A stretch of 64,000 bases of DNA from Methylopila jiangsuensis (GCF_027922305.1 NZ_BSFK01000016.1:492565-556564); one strand, 5' to 3'. Numbered from the stretch's first letter, positions 48,512 through 58,936 are shown. Program-made: numbers and translations. The notes: a model not told the origin generated them from the sequence alone.

Positions 48512-49250
48512 CGCTGGGGGTAGCTCCGCTGGACGCGGCTTCGCCGCGCCGTCTCCACGTCCGCCCGACCAGAGCGTAGGCGCGCGCGTGCGCGGCGTCG
48601 AGCCCCTGCTCCACACGAAGCCGCGCGCTCTCCAGCGCGTCGGCGTCGGCGTCGGGGGCGACGCGGATGGGCTCGCCCAGCACCGCGGCTCCGCGCCCGA
48701 ACGGCAGGTTGAGCGAGGCGCGGTCCCAGCTGTCGAACTCCAGCGCGCGGCTAGTCGCCACCGCGAAGGGGAACACCGGGCGGCCGGACAGCCTGGCCAG
48801 CAGGGCCACGCCCTCGCCGGCGCGGCCGGACACCTTGGGCACGTCGGCGGTGAACACCATGCTGTCGCCGGTCGCCAGCGCGTCCAGCATGGCGCGCAGC
48901 GCCTGCGCGCCGCCGCGGCGGGAGGCCTTGCGGGCGGCGGACCCCGCAGCCCCCGAGCCGCGCACGGCGCCGATGCCGAAATGGCGGCAGGCGATGGCGT
49001 TGACGCCGCCGTCCACGTGGCGGGAGGCCAGCGTCCGGGCCGGCATGTCCCCGCGCTTCATGGCCGGCACCATGAGGTGCTGGCCATGCCAGAGCGCGAC
49101 GATGACGGGGAGATGGGGCACGAGACGGTCCTGAAAGTCAGCCGGCTCGAAAGTCCATCGATTTGTGGCGCGCACAAGGCGGATGTAGCCCGCGAGCAGC
49201 GCGCCCGCGGTCTCCTGGGCCGCGACGGAGCGGCCGATGCGCTTCAGCAT
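48504..49250 (-). CDS. DUF374 lysophospholipid acyltransferase-like protein
   Basis: A 248-residue protein. VIVALWHGQHLMVPAM contains the H-x4-type catalytic His region of the DUF374 branch; VFTADVPKVSGRAGEGVALL replaces the usual DGPRGP block; PVFPFAVATSRALEFDSWDR is conserved. It is found before waaA in Rhizobiales and probably acylates a lipid A-related acceptor. Overlaps waaA by 8 nt. Confidence 0.85.
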   Translation of the reverse strand: MLKRIGRSVAAQETAGALLAGYIRLVRATNRWTFEPADFQDRLVPHLPVIVALWHGQHLMVPAMKRGDMPARTLASRHVDGGVNAIACRHFGIGAVRGSGAAGSAARKASRRGGAQALRAMLDALATGDSMVFTADVPKVSGRAGEGVALLARLSGRPVFPFAVATSRALEFDSWDRASLNLPFGRGAAVLGEPIRVAPDADADALESARLRVEQGLDAAHARAYALVGRTWRRRGEAASSGATPSDA

Positions 49251-49274
49251 GAGGGGCTCTGCGCCGCGCGGGGC

Positions 49275-49514
49275 TCAGGCCTTGACCGTGTCCGGCTCAA
49301 GCAGCCTGTGCAGGTGCACGATGAAGTAGCGCACCTGGGCGTTGTCCACCGTGGCCTGGGCCTTCGCCTTCCACGCCACGCGCGCGCTCTCGTAGTCCGG
49401 GAACACGCCCACCACGTCGACCTGCGACAGGTCGGTGAAGGAAATGCCCGACACGTCGTCGAGCTCGCCCCCGAACACGAGGTGAAGAAGCTGCTTGGGC
49501 TTGGCGTCGGTCAT
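49275..49514 (-). CDS. DUF4170 domain protein
   Basis: A 79-residue cytoplasmic protein: LLHLVFGGELDDVSGISFTD, VGVFPDYESARVAWKAKAQ and YFIVHLHRLLEP match DUF4170 over its full length. Function unknown; always near the IMPase and DUF374 genes. ATG overlaps the IMPase stop by 4 nt. Confidence 0.9.
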   Translation of the reverse strand: MTDAKPKQLLHLVFGGELDDVSGISFTDLSQVDVVGVFPDYESARVAWKAKAQATVDNAQVRYFIVHLHRLLEPDTVKA

Positions 49515-50338
49515 TTGGGTCCGTCCTTGGCGGCGACGAGAATGGGGTCGGCGGCGATGGCGGCGATGAGGGCCGCGTGGCGCTGGGGGGCGGCGGCCAC
49601 CAGCGCGCTCTGCCGCGTGGAGCGCCGGTTGTAGCTCGGCTCGGCGCCGTCGAAATCGGTCAGTTTCGCGCCGGCCTCGCGCAGGATGACGTGGGCCGCG
49701 GCGATGTCCCAGTCGTGGGCGGCGGGGCGGGCGAGCGCCGCGTGCAGCGCGCCGTCGGCGACGCGCACCAGCCGGTTGGCCAGCGCGTAGATCCAGTCGC
49801 CCTCCACCACGCCGTGCGCGCGCAGCGGCGTGATCAGCGCGCGCGTGCCGCCGACCCGCGCGCCGTCGAGCGAGGCGGAATCGGACACGACGATGGCGTC
49901 GCCGTTCAGCGTTGCGCCGCCGCCGAGCGTCGCCACATGGGTCACGTCCCTGACCGGATTGTGCACCACGCCCAGCACCGGGCGGCCGTCCTCCACCAGC
50001 GCCACCGACACCACCCATTCGGGCACGCCCTCCACGAAGGCGCGGGTGCCGTCGATGGGGTCGACCACCCAGACGTGCCGGCGGTCGAGCCGCTCCGGCG
50101 TGTCGGCGGTCTCCTCCGACAGCCAGCCGGATCCGGCCACCAGCGGCGGCAGGCGGTCGGCGAGGAAGCGGTCGACGGCGATGTCGGCCTCGGTCACCGG
50201 GCTGTCGTCGCCCTTGGTCCAGCGCTTGGCGCCCCCGCCGTCGAACAGGCGCGCCGCGATCGCTCCGCCTTCACGCACGACGTCCGAGACGTGGCGGGCG
50301 AGGGCGGTGAGGTCGAGCGGCGCGGAGGGCGAAGACAC
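49511..50338 (-). CDS. Inositol monophosphatase family / CysQ-like phosphatase
   Basis: A 275-residue Mg-dependent phosphatase. The metal site is WVVDPIDGTRAFVEG and the distal Asp is in HDWDIAAAHVILREAGAKLTD; SEETAD supplies the conserved Glu. Such genes in this neighbourhood are annotated 3'(2'),5'-bisphosphate nucleotidase CysQ or inositol monophosphatase; sequence reading cannot decide. GTG 50338 is chosen; a TTG at 50419 would add 27 poorly conserved residues. Confidence 0.88.
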   Translation of the reverse strand: MSSPSAPLDLTALARHVSDVVREGGAIAARLFDGGGAKRWTKGDDSPVTEADIAVDRFLADRLPPLVAGSGWLSEETADTPERLDRRHVWVVDPIDGTRAFVEGVPEWVVSVALVEDGRPVLGVVHNPVRDVTHVATLGGGATLNGDAIVVSDSASLDGARVGGTRALITPLRAHGVVEGDWIYALANRLVRVADGALHAALARPAAHDWDIAAAHVILREAGAKLTDFDGAEPSYNRRSTRQSALVAAAPQRHAALIAAIAADPILVAAKDGPK

Positions 50339-50675
50339 GGCTGTGCGAGGTCCTGAGGGCTGGCGGGCGTCGGGCGCGGGGTCGAGGGGAGAAACGCCCC
50401 CGCAAAGTGTCCAGATCAAGGCCCGAGCGCAAGTCGGGTGATGGGCGGGCAGTGTCGCACGACGGTCGCAACGCGGGCCGGCGCGGGACCGCGTTCATTC
50501 AAATGCTGTGAGAGGCGGAAAGAAGATCTTCAGCATAAGACCAGACGAAGGCGCGCAGATCCCGGATCAAGAAAACATTCACCAGCCCTGTTAAGCGGGC
50601 GTGGCGATCCGGCGTGAAAAAGTCCGTCTCAGACGAAGAACCCCCAACAACCGGGTCTTCAGGGAGACTGAAACA
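50339..50675. other. Intergenic region between divergent IMPase and DUF6101 genes
   Basis: 337 bases with two starts facing away from each other. The middle (50500-50580) is moderately AT-rich and probably holds both promoters. GAAGAACCC-N9-GGGTCTTC just before DUF6101 is an imperfect dyad (one bulge). Nothing else recognised. Confidence 0.5.
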
Positions 50676-51260
50676 GTGGTGCGACAGACCGAAGCCGGCG
50701 CGTTTCCGCGCGTCGGAACGGGATCGGCCGTCCGGCCGGATCCCTTCGCGCTGCCGCTCCGTCTCGCGGCGCCGGACGCCGCGGCGGACGGCGGCGAACG
50801 CCGCGTGACGCTGGACGGTGATCGCGTGCTTGTGGACAGGATGGTGCGGAGCGTGTCGATGCGGATCGCGGTGCCTCTTTCGACCTTTTCGGGCGTTGCG
50901 CTGCGGGCGGCGCCCGGGCTTGAGCCTGACGCCGACCGCATCGAGGTGGTGCTGGCCCATCGCGACCGCGGCTTCGACGTGCCGCTCTACGACTGCGCGC
51001 CGGACGGCGACGGTCTCGCCGCGTGGCGCGGCTGGAGCCGGGCGCTGAACCTGCCGCTGCTGATCGAGGATCTGGACGGACGGCGGGTGACGACCACCGA
51101 GCGGCTCGGCGCCGTCGAGGTGGGCCGCCCGCGGCCGCGCCGCCGGCACAGCCTGCTGGCGGGCCGCCGCCCGCGCTTCCTCACCAGGCGGCGCCCGGCG
51201 AAGCTGGCGCCGGACGCCAAGGTGGCCCGCGGCGAACGCGAGATCATCGCGCGGAGCTGA
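50676..51260 (+). CDS. DUF6101 family protein
   Basis: A 194-residue protein from GTG 50676, preceded by AGGGAG. Core: DPFALPLRLAAPDAAADGGER, RRVTLDGDRVLVDRMVRSVSM, IEVVLAHRDRGFDVPLYD and WRGWSRALNLPLLIED match DUF6101, a Rhizobiales-specific family of unknown function. The C-terminus is Arg/Lys-rich (PRPRRRHSLLAGRRPRFL), suggesting contact with nucleic acid or membrane. Upstream GTG 50601 is an alternative start. Confidence 0.85.
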   Translation: MVRQTEAGAFPRVGTGSAVRPDPFALPLRLAAPDAAADGGERRVTLDGDRVLVDRMVRSVSMRIAVPLSTFSGVALRAAPGLEPDADRIEVVLAHRDRGFDVPLYDCAPDGDGLAAWRGWSRALNLPLLIEDLDGRRVTTTERLGAVEVGRPRPRRRHSLLAGRRPRFLTRRRPAKLAPDAKVARGEREIIARS

Positions 51261-51287
51261 CGCCTTGCGGGCGGTTCGAACGATCAG

Positions 51288-51316
51288 AAGGGGCGGCGTC
51301 GGCGACGCCGCCCCTT
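51288..51316. terminator. Bidirectional terminator between DUF6101 and the small membrane protein
   Basis: A perfect 13-bp stem AAGGGGCGGCGTC / GACGCCGCCCCTT with a three-base loop, located between two convergent stops. The tails are only moderately T-rich. Confidence 0.75.
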
Positions 51317-51322
51317 CGTCGT

Positions 51323-51493
51323 TCAGTTCGGCAGCTTCTTCACGCAGTCGGTCTCGTGGCGCACCATCGAGACCAGCACGCCCACGCAGGCGGCGAGCGC
51401 GAGCGCGGAGATCAGCATCAGCACGGCCGGCTGGTCGGCGAAGGTGAAGTAGGCTTTCGCGCCTTCCCAGGTGGCGATCGGGGCGGAGTTCAT
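51323..51493 (-). CDS. Small membrane protein downstream of amt
   Basis: A 56-residue protein found by direct translation: MNSAPIATWEGAKAYFTFAD, then one hydrophobic helix (AVLMLISALALAACVGVLVSM) and a charged Cys-containing end (VRHETDCVKKLPN). It starts 80 nt after the amt stop on the same strand and precedes a terminator. No named family, but the clean frame, helix and position indicate a real gene, possibly a subunit or regulator of the transporter. Confidence 0.7.
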   Translation of the reverse strand: MNSAPIATWEGAKAYFTFADQPAVLMLISALALAACVGVLVSMVRHETDCVKKLPN

Positions 51494-51573
51494 CGTCCAA
51501 TCCTCTTAAACTGGAGTCCCGTCGGAAAAGGCCGGGCGCCGGAGCGCCCGGTTCGATGACGTCGGCCGCAGGG

Positions 51574-52911
51574 TCACTCGGCCGGGCTCAGCGCCTCGCC
51601 GCCCGTGAAGGCCGGGATGGTGGAGGCTTCCGGATAGGCCTTGACCGGAACCTCGGCCACGTCGAGGCCCGCGAGCTCCACCTTCGGGTCGGTGCGCAGC
51701 ATGCCGAGCATCTTCAGCACGTAGGACGCCGCGAAGCCGGGCAGGAAGCCGAGCAGGGCGAACACGATCATGCTCATGAACTGGCCGCCGAAGGAGATCG
51801 CCGGGCCGTTCACGTTGGGGTAGCCGGCGGCGAAGAGGCCGACCGCCAGCAGGCCCCAGACGCCGCCGAGGCCGTGGACCGCCACGGCGCCGACCGCGTC
51901 GTCGATCTTGAAGCGGGTCAGCAGCATGTCGGCGAGCTTCGGGATGACGCAGCCGCCGATGAAGCTGATCAGGAAGGCGAGCGGCGGGTAGTAGACGTCG
52001 AGGCCAGGCGCCGAGGAGATCACGCCGATCAGCGCGCCGGACATCATCCAGAACGGATCGCGGGTGACGAGGTAGGAGCCGATCATGCCGCCGGCCACGC
52101 CCATCAGCGTGTTGAAGGCGAAGGCGGAGAGCGTGGTCGGCGTGTTGTAGATCGTCATCCACGTGCCGCCGTTGTAGAGGATGCAGCCGCCGAGGAAGCC
52201 GAAGAAGCCCATCACGATCAGCATCAGGCCGATCAGCGACATGGGCATGTTGTGGCCGGAGATGTGGTTGACCGTGCCGTCGGCGTTGAAGCGGCCGAGA
52301 CGCGGCCCGAGGTTGATGAGCACGCCGAGCGTGAAGAAGCCCGCCACCATGTGCACGCAGCCGGCGGCGCCGATGTCGTGCAGGCCGAAGGTCGAGGTGA
52401 GCCAGCCTTCCGGGTGCCAGCCCCAGGAGGCGCCAAGAATCCAGACGAACGCGCCCAGGATGACGGCGAGGATGGTGAAGGCCGACATGCGGATGCGCTC
52501 GATCACGGCGCCTGACATGATCGAGGCGGTGGTGGCGGCGAACAGCGTGAAGGCGGCCCAGAAGATGCCCGAGGCGTTGTCGCCGAGGTTCGGGCCCATG
52601 GATTCGCCCCAGACCACGCCGCCGGAGGACGCCTCCGAGATGGAAAAGCCGGTCGGGAAGGCGAGATAGATCCACCAGCCGAAGAAATAGAAAGCCGGGA
52701 CCAGGAAGGCGAAGGCGAGCAGGTTCTTAAGGCCTGAGGCCAGCGCGTTCTTTGCGCGTGAGGCGCCCATTTCATAGGCGAGGAAGCCCGCGTGGATGGC
52801 GATCATCAGCGCCGTGCACCACCAGTAGAAGACTTCGGCGTTGACCGTCTTGGTCAGAGCGACCGACGCCTCCAACGCCTCGATTTTCGCGAGAAGCGCA
52901 GCGTTATCCAT
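51574..52911 (-). CDS. amt: Ammonium transporter
   Basis: A 445-residue inner-membrane ammonium channel of the Amt family with about 11 helices. The conserved Asp and first pore His are in HDIGAAGCVHMVAGF, the second His in VAVHGLGGVWGLL. The N-terminus is unusual: instead of a cleaved signal there is a short coiled-coil-like stretch (AALLAKIEALEASVALTK). No glnK/P-II gene is adjacent, unlike the standard glnK-amtB pair. Confidence 0.94.
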   Translation of the reverse strand: MDNAALLAKIEALEASVALTKTVNAEVFYWWCTALMIAIHAGFLAYEMGASRAKNALASGLKNLLAFAFLVPAFYFFGWWIYLAFPTGFSISEASSGGVVWGESMGPNLGDNASGIFWAAFTLFAATTASIMSGAVIERIRMSAFTILAVILGAFVWILGASWGWHPEGWLTSTFGLHDIGAAGCVHMVAGFFTLGVLINLGPRLGRFNADGTVNHISGHNMPMSLIGLMLIVMGFFGFLGGCILYNGGTWMTIYNTPTTLSAFAFNTLMGVAGGMIGSYLVTRDPFWMMSGALIGVISSAPGLDVYYPPLAFLISFIGGCVIPKLADMLLTRFKIDDAVGAVAVHGLGGVWGLLAVGLFAAGYPNVNGPAISFGGQFMSMIVFALLGFLPGFAASYVLKMLGMLRTDPKVELAGLDVAEVPVKAYPEASTIPAFTGGEALSPAE

Positions 52912-52977
52912 CAGGGAACCCCCGGGTTCGTGCGTGATCCGCGACGAAGCCCCGCGCTCCGCCGCCCGCAGAGCCCA

Positions 52978-52993
52978 CGCAGAGCGCGTGCCA
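52978..52993 (-). promoter_or_regulatory. Sigma-54-like promoter of amt
   Basis: On the minus strand TGGCACG-CGCT-CTGCG matches the -24/-12 consensus TGGCACG-N4-TTGCW at the complete -24 box and three of five -12 bases, with correct spacing. It lies about 67 nt upstream of the amt start, as expected for an NtrC-controlled ammonium transporter. An AT-rich tract (GTAAACAATTTTTCC) lies just upstream. Confidence 0.6.
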
Positions 52994-53045
52994 CTCGGAG
53001 GAAAAATTGTTTACACTGCAGTAACGAAGTCGTGAGCGCCTGTAT

Positions 53046-53978
53046 TCACAGGCGCGTGATCGCGTCCAGCGCCAGTCCCGCGAAGAGCAGCGCGCCCGCC
53101 TCGCGGTTCGACTTGAACAGCGTCAGGCACAGCGCCGGGTTGGAGATGTCGAGCCGCGCGATCTGCCAGGCGCAGTGGGCGGCGAAGCCTGCGAGCCCGG
53201 CGTAAGACAGCCAGCCGCCGCCCGCGAGGAGGATCGCGACCCCGATCAGCAGCGCCGCGGCGGCGTAAAGCGTGGCGACGATCGGCCGGGTGCGCGCGCC
53301 GAACAGCAGGGCGGTGGAGCCGACGCCCACCAGCGCGTCGTCCTCCTTGTCCTGATGGGCGTAGATGGTGTCGTAGCCGATGATCCAGACGAAGGCGGCG
53401 GCGTGCAGCGCGAGCGGCGCGGCGTCGAGCCGGCCGAAGGCCGCGGCCCAGCCCATCAGCGCGCCCCAGCCGAAGCAGACGCCGAGCATGGCCTGAGGCC
53501 ACCAGGTGATCCGCTTCATGAACGGGTAGAGCGCCACCGGCAGCACCGAGCAGGCCCCGACCAGAATCGCGAAAGGCGGCAGCGCCAGAAGCACGGCGAG
53601 ACCGATCAGGATCTGCGCCGCAAGGAACACGGCGGCGGCCCTGGCCGTCACCTGGCCTGAGGGCAGGGGGCGGGAGCGGGTGCGGGCCACCTGCGCGTCG
53701 ATGTCCCGGTCCACGAGGTCGTTGTAGGTGCAGCCGGCGCCGCGCATGGCGACCGCGCCCACGGCGAACAGCGCGATGTGCCAGAGGTTCGGCGCGAAGC
53801 CTCCGGCGACCGCCGCCAGCGCCACCGACCACGCGCAGGGCCAGAACAGCAGCCACGAGCCCACCGGCCGGTCGGCGCGCGCGAGCCGGAGATACGGCCG
53901 CCACGCGGCGGGGGCGCGCTCGTCCACCCAGTTGCGGGGCGTGGCGTCGGCGACGGAGCCGGGCGTCGGAGCGGTCAT
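53046..53978 (-). CDS. ubiA: 4-hydroxybenzoate polyprenyltransferase
   Basis: A 310-residue integral membrane enzyme that prenylates 4-hydroxybenzoate in ubiquinone synthesis. The first Asp motif is GCTYNDLVDRDIDAQVARTRSRP and splits as NDLVDRDID; the second is DTIYAHQDKEDD. About nine helices. ATG 53978. It faces away from leuC. Confidence 0.94.
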   Translation of the reverse strand: MTAPTPGSVADATPRNWVDERAPAAWRPYLRLARADRPVGSWLLFWPCAWSVALAAVAGGFAPNLWHIALFAVGAVAMRGAGCTYNDLVDRDIDAQVARTRSRPLPSGQVTARAAAVFLAAQILIGLAVLLALPPFAILVGACSVLPVALYPFMKRITWWPQAMLGVCFGWGALMGWAAAFGRLDAAPLALHAAAFVWIIGYDTIYAHQDKEDDALVGVGSTALLFGARTRPIVATLYAAAALLIGVAILLAGGGWLSYAGLAGFAAHCAWQIARLDISNPALCLTLFKSNREAGALLFAGLALDAITRL

Positions 53979-54377
53979 GGCGGGCGGTTCCCATCCTCGC
54001 GCAGCGCCGTGCGCCGCGCATCCGTCGCTATAAGGCCGAACGCGCGAAACGCACAGTCGGGCGGCCCCGGAACAGGAAGGGCGGTCCTTGCCGGCGCCCA
54101 TTATGCGCTCAGGGCTCCCCTGCGAGCGGCGCAATTGCAACTGGTTCCAAATTGGACCATATGTCGCCTCATGAGCAGGCACGGACGGCGGATCGTAGCG
54201 CGGACGAGCGAGACCTTCGCGGGTCTCGCCGACCATGTGCGTCTGCCGTCGCGGTTCCACGCGCGCCTGTCGGCCATCAGCACGCGACTTCGGCGCGGCT
54301 GATTCCCGACCGCGCCGCGCTCGCCGCGACGCACTCTCCGCCGTTTTCCGATTCCGCTGATTGACCCGAGGCGCATC
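53979..54377. other. Intergenic region between ubiA and leuC
   Basis: 399 bases. It contains a near-palindrome TGGTTCCAA-A-TTGGACCA (54142-54159) in a less GC-rich patch, which is a plausible operator, and one small basic reading frame (see separate entry). No leader peptide with Leu codon runs and no T-box-like structure was seen. Confidence 0.5.
54171..54302 (+). CDS. Possible 43-residue basic protein upstream of leuC
   Basis: ATG 54171 opens MSRHGRRIVARTSETFAGLA and continues to LSAISTRLRRG, very basic, without Cys or hydrophobic helix. It starts 12 nt after the near-palindrome. No clear ribosome site and no recognised family. It could be chance in GC-rich DNA. Confidence 0.25.
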   Translation: MSRHGRRIVARTSETFAGLADHVRLPSRFHARLSAISTRLRRG

Positions 54378-55790
<1,413 letters not shown>

Positions 55791-55798
55791 GCAAAACG

Positions 55799-55832
55799 AA
55801 CGGTGCGCCCGCCCTTAGACGAGCGCACCGTT
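55799..55832. terminator. Terminator shared by leuC and the convergent small gene
   Basis: AACGGTGCGC (55799-55808) and GCGCACCGTT (55823-55832) form a perfect 10-bp stem with a 14-base loop, followed on the plus strand by TATTCTT. On the minus strand it lies directly after the 65-residue gene. Confidence 0.7.
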
Positions 55833-56029
55833 TATTCTTCAGGGGATTTAGAAGTATCGCGGCCGTCAGGTTCTTTCGCCACGCCCTTGAACGGGCCCTC
55901 CGACTGCTTCACTTCCATCAACTGACCAGTGCGCTCGTCGCGCTTTTGCCAGTGTCCATCGGGGCGCTCAAATTGCGTGCGTGCGGTCACGGCGCCGTTG
56001 CGGTGACCTTCTCCAGTGTTCTTGGCCAT
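55832..56029 (-). CDS. Small conserved KNTGxG-type protein
   Basis: A 65-residue, highly charged, signal-less protein. MAKNTGEGHRNGAVTARTQF, then GHWQKRDERTGQLMEVKQ and PFKGVAKEPD. I recognise this layout (KNTGKGxRxGAVxxRxQ, then KRDxxTGxFxxVK, then PFKGVRxE) from small hypothetical proteins scattered through many bacteria; no function is known to me. Its base composition is lower in GC than its neighbours (coding strand rich in A), hinting at horizontal mobility. ATG 56029 is used; ATG 56059 adds ten residues. Confidence 0.75.
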   Translation of the reverse strand: MAKNTGEGHRNGAVTARTQFERPDGHWQKRDERTGQLMEVKQSEGPFKGVAKEPDGRDTSKSPEE

Positions 56030-56099
56030 TGTGTCACTCCATGAACATAAAAAGAACATTTACCGGGTCGGCGTATCTGTCAATTGAAGTTATCTGGTG

Positions 56100-56567
56100 A
56101 TGCAACTTATGAGATTGATGGTCCTGCCCCGGCTGGACGCCGCCGACGCCTCCCGGCTGACGCCGCTGGTCGCCGAATATTCGGCGGCGCTGATGCACGG
56201 GCCGGCGGCGGCGATCGACGAGCCGTATGTCCGCCGGCTGCTGGCGGACCGGGTGGTGGAGATCGCCGGCGCCGAGCTTGACGGCGAACTGGTGGGCTTC
56301 GGCCTCTATTACGACCTGCCGGAGGCGATCAGCGCCCGGCGGGCCGGCCAGCTCGACGATCTCTACGTGCGCCCCGCGGCGCGCGGCCACGGGGTGGCGA
56401 GCCGGCTCGTGGCCCACATCGCGGCCATCGGCGAGGCGCGGGACTGGGTGCATCTGCGGTGGATGGTTCCGGAGGGAAGCGCCGCCATCGCGCTTTACGA
56501 GCGGATCGCGGAGCCCGCGCCCTGGCGCAACTTCGTGGTCCGCATCGACCGCAGCGTGGACTGGTAG
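56100..56567 (+). CDS. GNAT-family N-acetyltransferase
   Basis: About 155 residues. The acetyl-CoA-binding motif is [23 protein letters not shown], i.e. [17 protein letters not shown], and [10 protein letters not shown] precedes it as beta-4. It acetylates an unknown amine or protein N-terminus. Several starts are possible (GTG 56097, ATG 56100, 56109, 56118). It stands alone before ilvD. Confidence 0.85.
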   Translation: MQLMRLMVLPRLDAADASRLTPLVAEYSAALMHGPAAAIDEPYVRRLLADRVVEIAGAELDGELVGFGLYYDLPEAISARRAGQLDDLYVRPAARGHGVASRLVAHIAAIGEARDWVHLRWMVPEGSAAIALYERIAEPAPWRNFVVRIDRSVDW

Positions 56568-56691
56568 GACCGGCCCCGACGTCGGTCGCGTTGCGCGGGC
56601 GTCGCCGCCCGTGAGACATAGAACGCAAGCGCTTGAGCGGCGCGGCCGGACACGACGGCCGGCCGCGGTCGCGCCATTCGAGGACAAGCCA

Positions 56692-58539
56692 ATGCCCGCC
56701 TATCGCTCCCGCACCACGACGCACGGCCGCAACATGGCCGGAGCCCGCGGGCTCTGGCGCGCCACCGGCATGAAGGACAGCGACTTCGGCAAGCCGATCA
56801 TCGCGGTGGCCAACTCCTTCACCCAGTTCGTGCCCGGCCACGTGCATCTGAAGGACCTCGGCCAGCTGGTGGCGCGGGAGATCGAGAAGGCGGGCGGCGT
56901 CGCCAAGGAGTTCAACACCATCGCGGTGGATGACGGCATCGCCATGGGCCATGACGGCATGCTCTACAGCCTGCCGTCGCGCGAACTCATCGCCGACGCG
57001 GTCGAATACATGGCCAACGCCCATTGCGCCGACGCGCTGGTCTGCATCTCCAACTGCGACAAGATCACCCCCGGCATGCTGATGGCGAGCCTGCGCCTCA
57101 ACATCCCCACCGTGTTCGTCTCCGGCGGCCCGATGGAGGCCGGCAAGGTCACGCTCAACGGCAAGGAGGTGGCGCTCGATCTGGTGGACGCCATGGTCGC
57201 CGCCGCCGACGACCGCGTGGCGGACGAGGACGTCAAGATCATCGAGCGCTCGGCCTGCCCCACCTGCGGCTCCTGCTCGGGCATGTTCACGGCCAACTCC
57301 ATGAACTGCCTCACCGAGGCGCTCGGCCTGTCGCTGCCCGGCAACGGCTCCACGCTCGCCACACACGCCGACCGCGAGCGCCTGTTCGTGGAGGCCGGGC
57401 ACCTGATCGTCGACCTCGCCCGCCGCTATTACGAGGGCGACGACGCCAGCGTGCTGCCGCGCTCCATCGCGAGCTTCAAGGCGTTCGAGAACGCCATGAT
57501 GCTGGACATCGCCATGGGCGGCTCCACCAACACCGTGCTGCACCTGCTGGCGGCGGCCTACGAGGCCGAGGCGCCCTTCACCATGGCCGACATCGACCGC
57601 CTGTCCCGCCAGGTTCCGGTGCTGTGCAAGGTGGCGCCGGCCAAGAACGACGTGCACATGGAGGACGTCCACCGCGCCGGCGGCGTCATGGGCATTCTGG
57701 GCGAGCTGGCCCGCGCCGGCCTGCTGCATGTGGACCTGCCGACGGTGCACAGCGCCAGCATGGCCGAGGCGCTGTCCCGCTGGGACATCGTCGAGAGCAC
57801 GAGCGAGAGCGTGCGCAAATTCTACCGCGCGGCGCCCGGCGGCGTGCCGACCCAGGTGGCCTTCAGCCAGGACCAGCGCTGGAAGGAGCTGGACCTGGAC
57901 CGCGAGGCGGGCGTCATCCGCAACGCGGAGCACGCCTTCAGCCAGGACGGCGGCCTCGCGGTGCTGACCGGCGATCTGGCCGAGGACGGCTGCATCGTGA
58001 AGACCGCCGGCGTCGACGAGTCGATCCTGAAGTTCTCCGGCCCCGCCAAGGTGTTCGAGAGCCAGGACGACGCGGTGAGCGGCATCCTGACCGGCAAGGT
58101 CAAGGCCGGCGAGGTGGTGGTGATCCGCTACGAGGGCCCGCGCGGCGGCCCCGGCATGCAGGAGATGCTGTATCCGACCAGCTATCTGAAGTCGAAGGGC
58201 CTCGGAAAGCTGTGCGCTCTCGTCACCGACGGCCGCTTCTCCGGCGGCTCCTCGGGGCTCTCCATCGGCCACGTCTCGCCGGAGGCGGCGGAAGGCGGCC
58301 TGATCGCGCTGGTGCAGGACGGCGACATCGTCGAGATCGACATCCCCAACCGCTCGATCCGTCTGGCCGTCGCGCCCGAGGTGGTGGCCGAGCGCAAGCA
58401 GGCCGAGATCGCCCGCGGCGCCGAGGCCTGGAAGCCGAAGGCGCGCACGCGCAAGGTCTCCCGCGCGCTGAGGGCCTACGCCGCCTTCACCACCAGCGCC
58501 GCCCGCGGCGCCGTGCGCGACGTCGACCAGCCGCGCTGA
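56692..58539 (+). CDS. ilvD: Dihydroxy-acid dehydratase
   Basis: A 615-residue iron-sulfur dehydratase for valine, isoleucine and pantothenate synthesis, same size as E. coli IlvD (616). Cluster cysteines: [13 protein letters not shown] and [20 protein letters not shown], with [19 protein letters not shown] near the end. ATG 56692 ([20 protein letters not shown]) is the conserved start. Confidence 0.97.
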   Translation: MPAYRSRTTTHGRNMAGARGLWRATGMKDSDFGKPIIAVANSFTQFVPGHVHLKDLGQLVAREIEKAGGVAKEFNTIAVDDGIAMGHDGMLYSLPSRELIADAVEYMANAHCADALVCISNCDKITPGMLMASLRLNIPTVFVSGGPMEAGKVTLNGKEVALDLVDAMVAAADDRVADEDVKIIERSACPTCGSCSGMFTANSMNCLTEALGLSLPGNGSTLATHADRERLFVEAGHLIVDLARRYYEGDDASVLPRSIASFKAFENAMMLDIAMGGSTNTVLHLLAAAYEAEAPFTMADIDRLSRQVPVLCKVAPAKNDVHMEDVHRAGGVMGILGELARAGLLHVDLPTVHSASMAEALSRWDIVESTSESVRKFYRAAPGGVPTQVAFSQDQRWKELDLDREAGVIRNAEHAFSQDGGLAVLTGDLAEDGCIVKTAGVDESILKFSGPAKVFESQDDAVSGILTGKVKAGEVVVIRYEGPRGGPGMQEMLYPTSYLKSKGLGKLCALVTDGRFSGGSSGLSIGHVSPEAAEGGLIALVQDGDIVEIDIPNRSIRLAVAPEVVAERKQAEIARGAEAWKPKARTRKVSRALRAYAAFTTSAARGAVRDVDQPR

Positions 58540-58550
58540 CGGAGGGGCGA

Positions 58551-58575
58551 GGCGGCGGGAGAGTCTTCCGCCGCC
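58551..58575. terminator. Hairpin after ilvD
   Basis: GGCGGCGGGA and TTCCGCCGCC form a 10-bp stem (one G-T pair) with a five-base loop, starting 11 nt after the ilvD stop. It can serve ilvD and, less directly, the convergent membrane-protein gene. Confidence 0.65.
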
Positions 58576-58678
58576 CGTGCGACGGCGCGATCGGCCGGGC
58601 TGGGGCTCGGCCGGCGCAGGCCTCTTGGGCTACGCCCGGAACGGGGAGGACGGCCCGCCGCGCTCGTGAAACGAGCGG

Positions 58679-58936
58679 TCAGAGCGGGCGGCGCAGGGGC
58701 TCGTTGTGGAGCGCGGCGCGCACGAACTTGACCACCAGCCAGGCCCCCAGCAGGAACCCGCCGCCTTCGAGCGCGTAGGCGCCGATCTCGCCGAGGCCGA
58801 GGAAGCCGGCGATGGCCCAGCCGCCGGCCACCGACGCGGCGATGGTCTGGGCCGCGATCAGGATCGTGGCGGCCGCCAGCGTGATCGCGCGCTTCATGTC
58901 GATGGGGCCCTGGGCCGTGGTCTGGATGTCGGACAC
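58679..58936 (-). CDS. Small membrane protein, hypothetical
   Basis: An 85-residue protein with two hydrophobic segments: ITLAAATILIAAQTIAASVA (about 18-37) and GAYALEGGGFLLGAWLVVKF (about 52-71), with a positively charged C-terminus (VRAALHNEPLRRPL). Function unknown. Located between ilvD and the GGT-like gene, facing ilvD. Confidence 0.72.
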   Translation of the reverse strand: MSDIQTTAQGPIDMKRAITLAAATILIAAQTIAASVAGGWAIAGFLGLGEIGAYALEGGGFLLGAWLVVKFVRAALHNEPLRRPL

